DNA of 64,000 bases, taken from Nageia nagi (Eukaryota > Pinophyta). The stretch covers positions 3,162,001 through 3,226,000 of the forward strand of contig JBITNC010000001.1 of assembly GCA_050084985.1 (NCBI GenBank). Direction: 5' to 3'. The notes under the pieces were generated by a model, which had not been told where the DNA came from, made no database searches, and saw nothing but the letters and a program-made list of their open reading frames with translations. Below, piece by piece: positions 47,266-57,949 of this stretch. Each line of letters begins with the position of its first letter. Position 1 is the first letter of the stretch. Position numbers and translations under genes: made by a program.

Positions 47266-49713
47266 ATGCCTCCACGTAGACGCTCCACTGGACGTTCTTG
47301 ACCTATCTGGGAAGAGGTAGGGTTTTAAAATCACTTTCTTTTCTATTTTTTATTTGTAACTTGTAATTTAACTATTTAATCCCAAAATTGAAACTATGAA
47401 TGCTATTTAAACATCATTTTGATTATTTTTACCAGATGAATTTTGTAAATCTTGCTTTTATTTATGTTTTTTGTGAAATTTTTCATAATCTGACCTCAGT
47501 CACCGACCTAGGCCAAACGGGTGATAGAGTCGCCAGCGTTTGGAATGCGAACATCGGTGATTGAGTCTTGCCTACTTGAAATGCTGGTGTTTCAATATGA
47601 AATGCCAATTTTCTTTTTTTTTTTTTAGCTGAACTTTTTTAACATTATACAGGTTCGTGATGTCTTTGAGCCTTGAGGTAGATATCCCTCGATTCTACAG
47701 GAGGGTAGAGATCTTTTAGGTCCAACCGATCATACCTTTTTAGATCCATCGATTTTGGAGTGGGTCCACACATGGGCCACATTCATTGGGAGTACCCTTT
47801 ATTGGCTGTATTATTAGATAGATGGGATGTAGTGACATGCACTTTTCATCTTTTGATAGGGGAGATGATTGTTATAGTAGAGGACATACACAGATTATAT
47901 AGAATCCCCATTCATGGATAGTAGATTTCACTTGTGGTAGATAGGACAGGAGCTTTACCTGCTATTTCTTATTTGTATGGGGCCACTCGGTTGATACTAT
48001 TATTTTAGAGATTATTTTAGGTGGTATTTGATATTACCAGTACTGGCTAGAGGATCAGTAGGGGATGATTCATTTTTCATATTTGATGGGTTTGGTACAG
48101 TGTTATGCTCTCCCTGATACTGGCAATGGGAGATTTCTATGGTCATTATTGCCTGTTATTGTAGATATGATGCAACATGGTACGATATATGCTTGGGCAC
48201 CCACATTATTAGCTCAGATTTATAGGGAGCTATTCTTTATTCATAAGGGCATAGGGCTTCTTTATCAGTTACTATCACATTGTAGGCATGGGCCTATGAG
48301 CATATAGCTATAGCTCATCCTCCAAGGTTACCAATGCCGGGGTTTGGTAGTCACTTGGATTATGAGGTGGGAATAGTCCAATGGTATGATGATTTTTATA
48401 TTCACCCATCGGATGGAGTTCATCAGGATGTGAACTATTATCACCACATGCTTAGTCACTTGATTCTAGATCAAGTGAGATTCAGACCTTACCGCTTGTA
48501 TCCCATCTGGAGAGAGCTCGTAGCTGAGCTTACTGGTATTTGGTAGCCATGTGTTTTGAGTGATCATCGAGCCAATTTTTTGGAGTACTTTCATTTTGAG
48601 TAGGTGCATCATCAATTCAATTTAGTTCAGGATGTACCTACCCCAACAGTGCCATATCAATGTGAGGGCACTATTTCAGCAGAGGGTGTACAACCGTTGG
48701 TTTATGTAGAGCTAGATCCTACTTAGGAGGAGGGATTGTTAGAGGATGATACCAGGGAGGATGATGTAGGGGTGTCTAAGGCCTTCAGGGCCTGGTGGGA
48801 GGAGGGAGATGATGTCCCAAAGGGTGGATTGGAGGGTTGACACATTCATAGGCACATCGATGTTGATGCGGAGTTGGGTGCAACAGCAGGAGGGGGAGAG
48901 GTAGGTGAGGAGCCTACAGAAGTGGAGGCTACAAGAGAGGAGGCTACTAGTGAGGAGGTTATGGTGGATGCTCCTAAGGAGTTAGCTCCTAAGGAGGAGG
49001 CTATGGGTGTAGGTGAGGAGGGAGCTACCCCAAAGGTTACGTGCAGAGTCGAGGAGGCTCCTGCTACATAGGTTCCTAGCATTGATACTTTGCTAGGGGA
49101 CATTTATGAGCTAAGACACCAGCTGGCATAGGTCCACTCATGTATGTATAGATACAGGGTTGAGTAAGATAGGTATAGACATGAGAGGGATGAGGCTCAT
49201 TCCTCTTTACAGGGAGCTCAGGCTCATCAGTTGAGAGTAGCCTCTACTTTTGGAGGTGGTCCTTCAATTGTCTACCATGGTATTTATCAGTAGCAAGATT
49301 TTTATAGTGGTATAGTATAGTCATGGCTGACAGGTGTTCCAACTTTTACTCTGGGGGCTCAGTATCCTATACCTCTAGATACTTATATGCCTATAGATAT
49401 TTCAACATATCAGACAGGTAGCAGTGCATAGGGCACAGGCGGATGCCCAAGCAGGACTTAGAGATCACGAGGTCTATCTAGCAGGAGTGGTACACCTTGG
49501 GCATCTCCTTTAGGGGTCGTTGGTTCATCTGAGTTACAAAGAGCTCAACATCCAGGTAGTCCTACAGGCTCCGTAGGCACTACTCCTCTAGGTCAGGGTA
49601 CCAGAGAGACTAGTAGATGGCAGAGGAGATCGAGCAGTCCTAGCAGACAAGGCAATGGTTGGGTAGTCCTTGAGAATACCCTTTTTCATGATGTTATGTT
49701 TATATACTTATGA
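47266..49713 (+). pseudogene. Antisense plant mobile domain (PMD) gene with an intron
   Basis: Opposite in strand to gag-pol. Exon 1 (47266-47316) starts ATG in ACCATGCC and reads MPPRRRSTGRS, stop, PIWEE. An intron with GTAGGG and TATACAG borders and a T-rich tract (47317-47652) joins in phase 0 to VRDVFEP at 47653. Exon 2 has PMD features: DHTFLDPSILEWVHTWATF, GEMIVIVEDIHRLYRIPI, a FSYLMGLVQCYALPD block, then WSLLPVIVDMM, YAWAPTLLAQIYREL and, in a shifted frame, L-stop-AWAYEHIAIAHPPRLP (the LLQAWAYEH signature with CAG turned to TAG). A Glu- and Ser-rich tail runs to TGA at 49711. Most stops are TAG or TGA at expected Gln or Arg sites. Cellular PMD proteins (MAIN/MAIL1 type) act in the nucleus in silencing; copies are known to travel in plant transposons. 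What it does for the element is not known. Confidence 0.8.
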
Positions 49714-51454
49714 GGTTATTAGACCCTTGTATTTTATTGTATGATTCATGATGTTATGATGACCTTTTGATGGACTATGATGATGTATATATAGATAGAT
49801 AGATCTTTGATATTTACGATACTTGTATGATTCTGATGCATGAGCTTTCATTCTATATATAGATTTATAATAAAATAGGTATGATGTGTTGTTATGTAGA
49901 TCATGATTGTCTTTTAATTACTTGATGATGAATAGATGTTAATGATATATGCAATTTTCGAAATGTATGATGTATAATGATGAAATATATAACATATATC
50001 AACAAATTAGTATTGATGATGTTATTAATTTCAAAATTAAGTTAATAATAAGTATGATTATAATTGCTATAATCAATAAATCCAATTGATAATTTTAATA
50101 AGTAAAGTTATTTAAGGACATATTTTTATTATATTTTTACAGAATCAGATGCATCATCTTCCGTACTTGGCAATTTCACAATAAACTTCTTGACATGACA
50201 AACTAGTGACTTATGGATGTAAATGAACATTAACTTTATCTTGGTCAAGGGAACAATAAATAATCATTCCTATCCTTTCCAAAGAAAAGCAATTTTAATA
50301 ATGTTCAAAAGTAATAGGTAATAGTAAAAATGGCTTGACATAGTGACTTATGGATGTAAATGAACATTAACTTTATCTTGGTCAGGGGAACAATAAATAA
50401 TCATTCCTATCCTTTCCAAAGAAAAGAAATTTTAATAATGTTCAAGGGTAGTGATATTTTCAAAAGGAATGGGTTTAACAAAATGACACACATGATTCTA
50501 AATACAAAATACATTACGAACTATGACAAAATATTAGGTGATTTTGGATTAATAACCAAGTTATGATAACATCTACCTCATCTTTCTTTATCTTAAGATT
50601 TAACAACCTAAGATGATATCAAACAATATTGTTATATGTCGATAAAAAATCTACAAACTCTAGTGTGTGTAGTGAGATTCATTTCCCTTCTTAGATCATT
50701 TGAGATGAAATATTCTAGAGATATTAATAAGCTAGTCTATCCATATGAAATGTATAGAGGTCCATAGGAAAGAAGGTTGCTAACCAAAATGAACATATTG
50801 CCACTCGTAAGGTATGCCTCATTGCCAGACAGGCATCCATAGCCCTGATGAGGATTAACCCCTCGATCCTGCTACAACCTTGCTGTACTGCCAGTCAGGC
50901 ATCCATAGTCCTGGTAGAGGATATTGTAATCACCCAAGAATCATTGATATAATATAGCCATTCTTTTTTTTTCATCTCTTCTTCTTTTTCTCTCTCTTTT
51001 TTTTTTTACTATCAAATGATTCTTGGGTTTGGGATGAAGCGAATAATAGGATAGACGCATAACTTTCACTCTTAATGTCTCTTAGAATGATTTCATTCAA
51101 ATTCTCTTAGAATTTTTTAATGTTGTAAGTGCTTGGAGTTTATGGATTTTCTTTCAAACATAAACTTTATGTTTTTCTATCATCTGTGGTATATCATTTC
51201 TTTATAAAAGAAAAGACAAGGTGAATGTAGTGATAACAAGGAGATTATTCTAAAATGGCCTTTTCACATATTACACATTTATTGGATAATCACATTTACA
51301 ATGACATACAACATATATTCACATCATACGAGGGCAGGGCACCCAATTGCCAAGTGACCTCTAAATGTTTCCATCTAGGTAGATTTTATAGTTTTATAAT
51401 TTTTATGTGTTTTATAGTTTTCAATTTTTTAGGGTTTTATAATTTTTTAATTTT
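49714..51454. other. Spacer between the two convergent extra genes, with tandem repeats
   Basis: A direct duplication of about 109 bp, period 137, starts at 50204 and 50341 (TAGTGACTTATGGATG). GCCAG-CAGGCATCCATAG occurs twice (about 50825 and 50890). A pyrimidine tract of mostly T and C lies at 50963-51012. Units of TTTTATAATTTTTTAGGA repeat from about 51430 into the end of the minus-strand ORF. No gene is visible; the small plus-strand frames are chance openings. Confidence 0.65.
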
Positions 51455-52660
51455 TTAGGATTTTATAATTTTATAATTTTTTAGGATTTTATAATTTTTT
51501 CTAGGGAATCTATTCATGACGCGTTCAAATCGAGTTTGGACTGCATCAGGATTGAATGAACAATGTGTAGAACTAAACAAAAAACTAAAATCCAATACCA
51601 CTTGATTATGATAGATTTTTGGAATACAATAATCTAAGTGTTCGGATGTTATGGTTTGAGTGATAGAAATGATTCGTTCTTGATATTTTAAATTCAGGTT
51701 GTGAGTACAATCAACTATTATTTTGGGCTTTTCTATAGGCCACAGAAGATAGAAATATATCATTAAATCATATTCTGAGCTAGGAGAAGACAATAACTCA
51801 AATGCATTGATACAAACAATTACTTGATATCCATTTACTTTGAAATCCCAACCATAAGATTTGTGTGCATCATAGAATGTCAAGGCCATTTTTTGTTGTA
51901 TTTCAAGAGGCATGGAAAAGATATTTGAATACAAAAGAGTAGGAGAGTTACGAATAACTTTCATAAAGATATCTTTGTCATACCTACTTTCGAACTTCGG
52001 AAGATAACTTCCATTATTCCACACTCTATGTTCTTTTGATAGTTTTTTGATAATCTCATTTCTAACCCTTATTTGATTCATCATTGTAAGTTCGGCAATA
52101 CGACAAGCTTGCCTTTCTTCCGACTTTCATTTCCGAATTATGTGTTGCATTTGTATGCAAGAAAATCTATGAATTTGCCTATAGTATTGTTGTGACGTTC
52201 TAGGAGGAAAAGCCACAAAAGTATTTGAAAAATCATAAATCACTCTTTTATGAGGTAAATAATGTAAAATTTCATCCATCCATTCTAGGCTTTTGGTTAA
52301 TTGTTTAACGTATTTCTACCTAGCTAAAAGGAGTGAATACTCAGTTAATTGGCAATTTATAATGATTCTCAGTATTCCATAGGGCCATTGTAGGCAGAAA
52401 ACCGTTATTTCTTGTGATATTCTTTCCATATGGGTGAAATAGATTTATGGATCTAAAATAATGCTTACTTCGTACCCATAAAAGGTGACTTCCCAATCAT
52501 TATTTCTACCACAAAACATATGATATGTTCTTTCATATTGTTCATCAATAGTCAATTGTAAATAATTTAAGAGATTAAGATCAAATCTATGTTTTAAATA
52601 TGTCAATGCTAAGTCACCTGGATATCTTGGTGGTGGGAAATCATACTTGTGGTGGCATTA
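51455..52660 (-). pseudogene. Unrecognised sense ORF made of two similar halves
   Basis: Lies just after integrase on the same strand. One frame covers about 400 codons with three stops (after LDP, LLAR and RK), at least one a likely CGA-to-TGA change; the last 209 codons (from ATG 52084) are open. The first half (about 52645-52150) and second half (about 52000-51500) align with each other: W-EVTFYGYEVSII against W-DFKVNGYQVIVCI, VFCLQWPYG against YFYLLWPIE, IIINCQL against IIVDCTHNL, and KRVIYDFSNTFVAF against QVVLDFSFLFSS, each followed by an Arg-rich helix (QYYRQIHRF, TRFERVMNRF). So the gene arose by tandem duplication of a roughly 170-residue domain. I do not recognise the family. No signal peptide or membrane segment is evident. 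The C-terminus runs into an A+T repeat (YKILKNYKI). Confidence 0.7.
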
Positions 52661-52814
52661 TGCTACCTTCAGTAGATTCCTTTGCCAGATTCATTCTTTC
52701 TATTTTAATCATTAACACTTGAAAAATATCAATACTTTTATTTATTTATCAATTTAACAATAAAATAAAATGAAAGAAAACTAATATACACATTTTCAAT
52801 TTTTTTTATCATTT

Positions 52815-53960
52815 TTATGTATAGAAGGGTCGAAGATGCATGATATTTATAGGTTCACGCTCTTCATTTCCTTCTAAGTCTGATAGATGATAAGTTCCTT
52901 TACCAAATTTTTTCTTAATGATATATGGTCCTAACCAATTCGGAGCAAACTTATCTCTAAGTTGTCATTCTATTCGTGAAGTTTGTTGATTTTCTTTTAA
53001 AACTAAATCACCTATTTTGAACTCATGAATTAAAGCCCTTTTATTAAAAGCTCATTTTATCCTCTTCTGATAAACTCGCATATGTTCTAAAGCATTAATA
53101 TGTTTTTCATCTAAAAGTAACAATTGATCTAAGCGAGTTTGTCTTACTTTTTTATCGAAATTTTGCTCACTTAGATTTACTCTAAGGGATGGTATCTCAA
53201 GTTCTATAGGTAGGATGGCTTCTACTCCATATACTAAAGAGAATGGTGTTGCCCCAATAGGGGTGTGTACACTGGTACAATAAGCCCATAAGGCCTTTGA
53301 TATTTGCATATGCCAATCTCTATGAGAATCATTTACTATTTTTGCTAAGATGTTTCGAATAGTCTTATTAGTAGCTTCTGCCTGTCCATTGCCTTGCAGA
53401 TAATATGGAGTGGAAAAATTTTGTTTAATTTTATACTTGTCACATATTCATTTTACCTCCTTATTTTTAAAATTTTTTCCATTATCCGTAATTAATTGGT
53501 TCGGTATGCTGAATCTACATATAATATAACTTTCTATAAATTCTGCAAATTTTGAACCAGTAGTGGAAGTCATAGGAATAGCCTCTACCCATTTAGTAAA
53601 ATATTCAGTTGTTGTGATGATGAACTTGTGTCCACTAGAAGACGTAGGTGTAATTTGTCCTATTAAATCTAATGCCCATTTAGAGGATGGCCAAAGTGAT
53701 TGTATAGGATGTATTTCTTGAGATGGTTGTGAAAATAAATGAGCATATTGTTGACATTTAAAACATTTTTTAACATATTCACAACAATCCTTTTCCATAG
53801 TAGGCCAATAATACCCCATTTGAATTAATCATTTTACAATTGCAGCACCATTGAAATGTCCTCCGCATGGTCCATCATGTGCGGAGGATATAGCTTTGTT
53901 AATATCATTACATTCAAGACATCTAAGTAAAATACTGTTGAAATTTTTTTGATGCAAGAT
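52815..53960 (-). pseudogene. Tat element integrase
   Basis: The zinc site starts near 53930 (AHDGPCGGHF) and ends CCEYVKKCFKCQQ (about 53780). The catalytic residues are Asp in WALDLIGQ, Asp in LITDNGKNF and Glu in GNGQAEATNK. The C-terminal part reads FKIGDLVLKENQ, WLGPYIIKK and ends MHLRPFYT with TAA at 52815. There is no chromodomain. Stops at about 53447 and 53051 and frame changes break it into pieces, but every functional block is present. It would insert the cDNA into the genome. Confidence 0.9.
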
Positions 53961-54858
53961 ATCCCCTATCAAACAATATTTAGTTGCTTTGATTTTAAAT
54001 GCTCATCGTGATGATTTATTAAGGTCTATAGGAAGAGTTCCAAATTTTAAAAAATTTGTCAATTCCTTATACCAATTATCTTTATCAGTTACGTCAATAC
54101 TTAACACACTTTTTTCTTCATCTTCCCATTGTAATGATGATTGAGACAATTGAATTATTTCAACTTGAATTGAAGATTTTTTTAGGATCCCTTGGGATAA
54201 GAGATCCAATAGAAGCCATAGCATCTGCAAATCTATTAGATGATCTTGCTGCCGCTTCTATACTAAATCGGTCAAAAGATTTTAATAATTCTTCAACTAA
54301 TGCTTTATACTTTTGAAGTAAAGGTTCTTTACATTGATAGATTCCTTTCACTTGATTTACGATGAGTAAAGAATCCCCAATAATCTTAATTCTTTTAAAT
54401 TTTAATTTAACTGTAGTTTTTAATGCTAATATCAAAGCTTCGTATTTCGCATTATTATTAGTACAAGGAAATTTTAATTTAAATGAATATGGTATAGGGA
54501 TCCCTTGCGGGGTTATAAATATGACACCTACTCCACCACCTTGTTCACATCGGGAACCATCAAAGTGTATTATCATATCCCAATCATCCTCAGGTTCTAC
54601 AGGTATTTCAATTTCATCTAGTTGAAACACCCCATCATCGGGTAATTCAATGACAAGGGGTTTGTCATCTTGTAATGGAGCATCAGTGAGATAATTAGTA
54701 ATTACTTGTCCTTTTATTAACTTTTGTCCAATAAAATGTAAATCAAATTCGATTAAATGCATTATCCACTTTGTAGTTCTTAAGTTTTGATATGTCTTAT
54801 TCATCATATATTTCAACGGATCCATTTTAGAGATGACGTATGTTGTATGATTAAGCAT
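53961..54858 (-). pseudogene. Second (archaeal-type) RNase H domain of the Tat element
   Basis: In the open stretch 54858-54160 the domain shows all four acidic sites: FDGSRCEQGGG (Asp), NNNAKYEALILAL (Glu), IIGDSLLIVNQ (Asp) and SSNRFADAMA (Asp). Such an additional RNase H, acquired from a cellular archaeal-like gene, is a known hallmark of Tat retrotransposons. It follows the retrotransposon's own RNase H, which looks catalytically weak here. It would cleave the RNA strand of the RNA-DNA hybrid. Confidence 0.88.
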
Positions 54859-56930
54859 ATAATGTCAGAGTTTTTTAGTAGCAAAAATGATAGCAAGACA
54901 TAATTTTTCCAAATATATGTACTTAATCTCGTAGCTCACTAGGGTTCTACTCAGATAATATATAGCTTGCTCTTTATTGTGTTCATTCTTTTGAGCAAGC
55001 ATTGTTCCTAAAGCACTTTTAGTAGTGGAGATATATAACAAAAAGGGTACATCTTTTCTTGGTGGACTTAAGATAGGAGGTGATAATAAATATCTTTTAA
55101 TTTCATCGAATGCATCTTGTTGCTCTTTGCCCCAAATATATTCTACTCCCTTTTTTAATAATTTTGTAAATGGTTTACATTTATCAGAAAGTTGAGCTAT
55201 AAACCTTCTAATAGCCTGTAACTTGCCCTGTAAACTCTGTAATTGTTTTAGATTTGCAGGAGGTGGCATGTCTACTACTGCCTTCACTTTACTAGGATCT
55301 ATTTCAATTCCTCATCGAGACACAATAAATCCTAATAATTTTCCTGAAGTTACACCAAAAATACATTTTTTTGGATTTAATCTTACTTTATGCTCTAATA
55401 GTCTATCCAAGACTTTAATTAGGTCTTTTCCATGATCTACTCGATATTTAGATCTAACCAACAAATCATCAACATAATCTTCTACTATGTCCTGCATATA
55501 GTCATGGAATATATAAGTCATAGCCCTTTGATAAGTTGCCCCGGCATTTTTTAATCCAAAAGGCATAACTCTATAACAAAAGGTACCCCAAGGAGTTATA
55601 AAGGTTGTTTTATGTTGATCTTTGATAGCTATTTTTATTTGATTATAACCACAAAACCCATCCATTAATGATAACATATCATGTCCTGCTATCGAGTCTA
55701 CCAAACTATCAATGCTAGGTAGAGGGAAATCATCTTTAGGGTAGGCTTTGTTAAGATCACGAAAATCTGTGCATATTCTTATTTTTCCACTTGGTTTTTT
55801 CACAGGTACCATATTGGATATCCAATCTGAGTAATCTATAGGTTGTATAAATTTAGCGTCTAATAATTTTTGAAGTTCTTCTTTTACCATTAATGCTATA
55901 GTAGGATGCATTTTACGTAATTTTTGTTTAACGAGTTTAGCATCAGGCTTTAAAGCTAAATTATGTACTACTAACTTGGGATCTATTCCAGGCATGTCTG
56001 CATATGACCATGCAAACACCTTTTCTCGTTCTTTTAATAAGGCTATAATTTCTTCTTGTTCATTTTCCGTGAGGTTCTCCCCTAATTGAATAATTTTAGG
56101 ATTTTGAGGATCATTACTAATATTTATTTCTAGGACCTTTTCAATAAACATATGCGACCATTCTTCTAATTGATTTGGTACTGGTATCCAACCATTATCG
56201 TTAGCACTATATTCTTCATCGTATTCTTGAGTTTGTTCATTCATGCATACTTGATTTTCATAGGAACCAAGTATGTGATCTATGTTTTTGAATTCATGTA
56301 TAGAGGGATTGGATGATATAAGAGAAAAATCAGCAATTGCTTCATCTATAGAAGTATTGGCTATTATTTTAATTACATTTTTATTTTCGTTAACTTCATC
56401 TATTTGTTCATTATTTTGATCTTCAATATCATTCTCTTTTATTGTAACCGTATTTATCGATGGTATATCTGAATATGGAATGATTGATGATTCGACATTT
56501 TTATTTATTTTTTCTTGTATATCACTTGGTAAGCACGAATGATTCCAGGGTGGCTCAATATTATTAATAAAGAGCATTTCAATTCCTTCTAAGACATCCA
56601 TTTCATTTAATCGTTCTTTTCTTATATCAATAACTTCTTGTACTATGGATTCTTCCTCTAAAATTTCTTCATTATAATCCAAATTCTCTTCTCCTAAATT
56701 TTCTAATTTAGCAAGGCTTTCACATTTATTTTGATAACCTAATCCACTTTTATCAATGGGATCTTGATATTGTAATTCAATTATTTCTCATGGACCTTGT
56801 TCATATCGACCCAATCCTCATCCTTGCCAATTACATTTGTTAAAATAGTTTAAGACAAATTTTCTTGAACATGGCGATAAATATTTCATATCATTATCAA
56901 AATTTCCTTCATATGTTTGATTGGGTATTG
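54859..56930 (-). pseudogene. Tat element reverse transcriptase and first RNase H
   Basis: An open stretch of 456 codons (56682-55312) has an acidic N-terminal part, then RT: KLRKMHPTIALMVKEELQKL, VPVKKPSGKIRICTDFRDLN, LSLMDGFCGYNQIKIA, VMPFGLKNAGATYQRAM and the catalytic DYVDDLLVRSK. The frame meets one TGA right after IVSR (CGA expected) and continues GIEIDPSKVKAVVDM into the first RNase H (WGKEQQDAFDEIKRYL, YISTTKSALGTMLAQ, YYLSRTLVSYE). The usual first Asp of that RNase H is absent (LLYISTT), typical where a second RNase H has taken over. The TMN or HYML junction at 54860 is a further stop. Confidence 0.92.
56730..56835 (-). other. G-patch-like motif between protease and RT
   Basis: The minus strand reads NKCNWQG, stop, GLGRYEQGP, stop, EIIELQYQ and, about ten residues on, GLGYQ. 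The Gly-rich G-GLG---QG ... GLGY pattern resembles the G-patch seen next to protease in some retroelements and betaretroviruses, where it binds RNA. Both stops are single TGA codons inside otherwise clean sequence. Confidence 0.6.
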
Positions 56931-56935
56931 TTGAC

Positions 56936-57908
56936 ATAGGATCTACTATCCCCAATAAATAAACATTGTTTGATTAGGTACTTCTCCTAAAGGTACTATT
57001 TGTCCAATCACACTAGGTGGTTCGGACATTTTTCCCGCTTCTTGCGATGAAGGTATATTAAATACTACATCATCTACGTCATATTCTCCCCTCCCTAAAT
57101 CTCTTAATTTAACTTTTACTAGATATACTTGTTTTGATGAAGAAGCTCCATATTTTTCATCTAAAGCTTTAGCAACTCTTTCCCAAGTATCTTTATCTTG
57201 TATAACTATATCACCTTTTTCTTTTATGATTTCAGATTGATTCATCTTTTGTTCATTAATATAGTCAATAATTTAGGAGATGGTAAGGTCACTTTATTCA
57301 GATCAAAAATTAAATTACAATGTGAGTAAGGATCTGGATCTTTAAACACACAATGAACTTTATCTTTGTAAATGTATTTTAAACATCCATGATAAGTTGA
57401 TGGAACACATTGCATTTCTCTAATCCATGGACGTCCTAAAAGCATGTTGTATTGTATAATATTTCCTTCAATTATATGTAATAAAGTTTGCATAGTTTTA
57501 GCCCCTACTGTAATCGATAGCACTATTGATCCCAAAGTTGAACACACTGCATCATTAAACGCCCTAATTTGTAAAGAAGTTCAAATTTTTGTATGCAGCA
57601 TCTGAAATTATATTTATAGCCAATCCTTCATCTATCAGAATTCTTTTAAATAATTTTCCATCTACTTTACCTATTATATGTAAAGGTGGATCAAGTCCGC
57701 CTGGTCCATCGTTATTTAATTTTTCTTGTTCGTAGAAGGTGATGCTAGGTTGTTGAGATATCTTCAAACTTTCAACTATTGAAATAAAATCATTGTGATT
57801 ACTAGTATCCACTTGAATTTCTTTTAGAATTTGATTCATAGCCTCCCTATAACTCTCAAACTGTTGTAATAATTCCAATAAAGTCATCTTAATTGGAGAC
57901 ATTTTCAA
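56936..57908 (-). pseudogene. Tat element protease
   Basis: Conserved context PPLHIIGKVDGKLFKRILID is followed by EGLAINII, where DTG or DGG would be expected after Ile-Leu-Ile-Asp. The flap and distal part read YNMLLGRPWIREMQ and CVPSTYHGCLKYIYKD (57547-57242) in another frame. So a frame shift near 57560 and a changed active site both argue against activity. The N-terminal part includes a short helical region (ELLQQFESYREAMNQIL). It would normally cut the polyprotein. Confidence 0.82.
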
Positions 57909-57949
57909 TTGTCATTAAAGAGCACCTTTTACCGAAACTTTAGGTTGTT

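Noticed and set aside
48846-49103. Ser/Ala/Thr-rich minus-strand open frame
   Set aside because: Shadow of the Glu- and Ala-rich tail of the plus-strand PMD gene.
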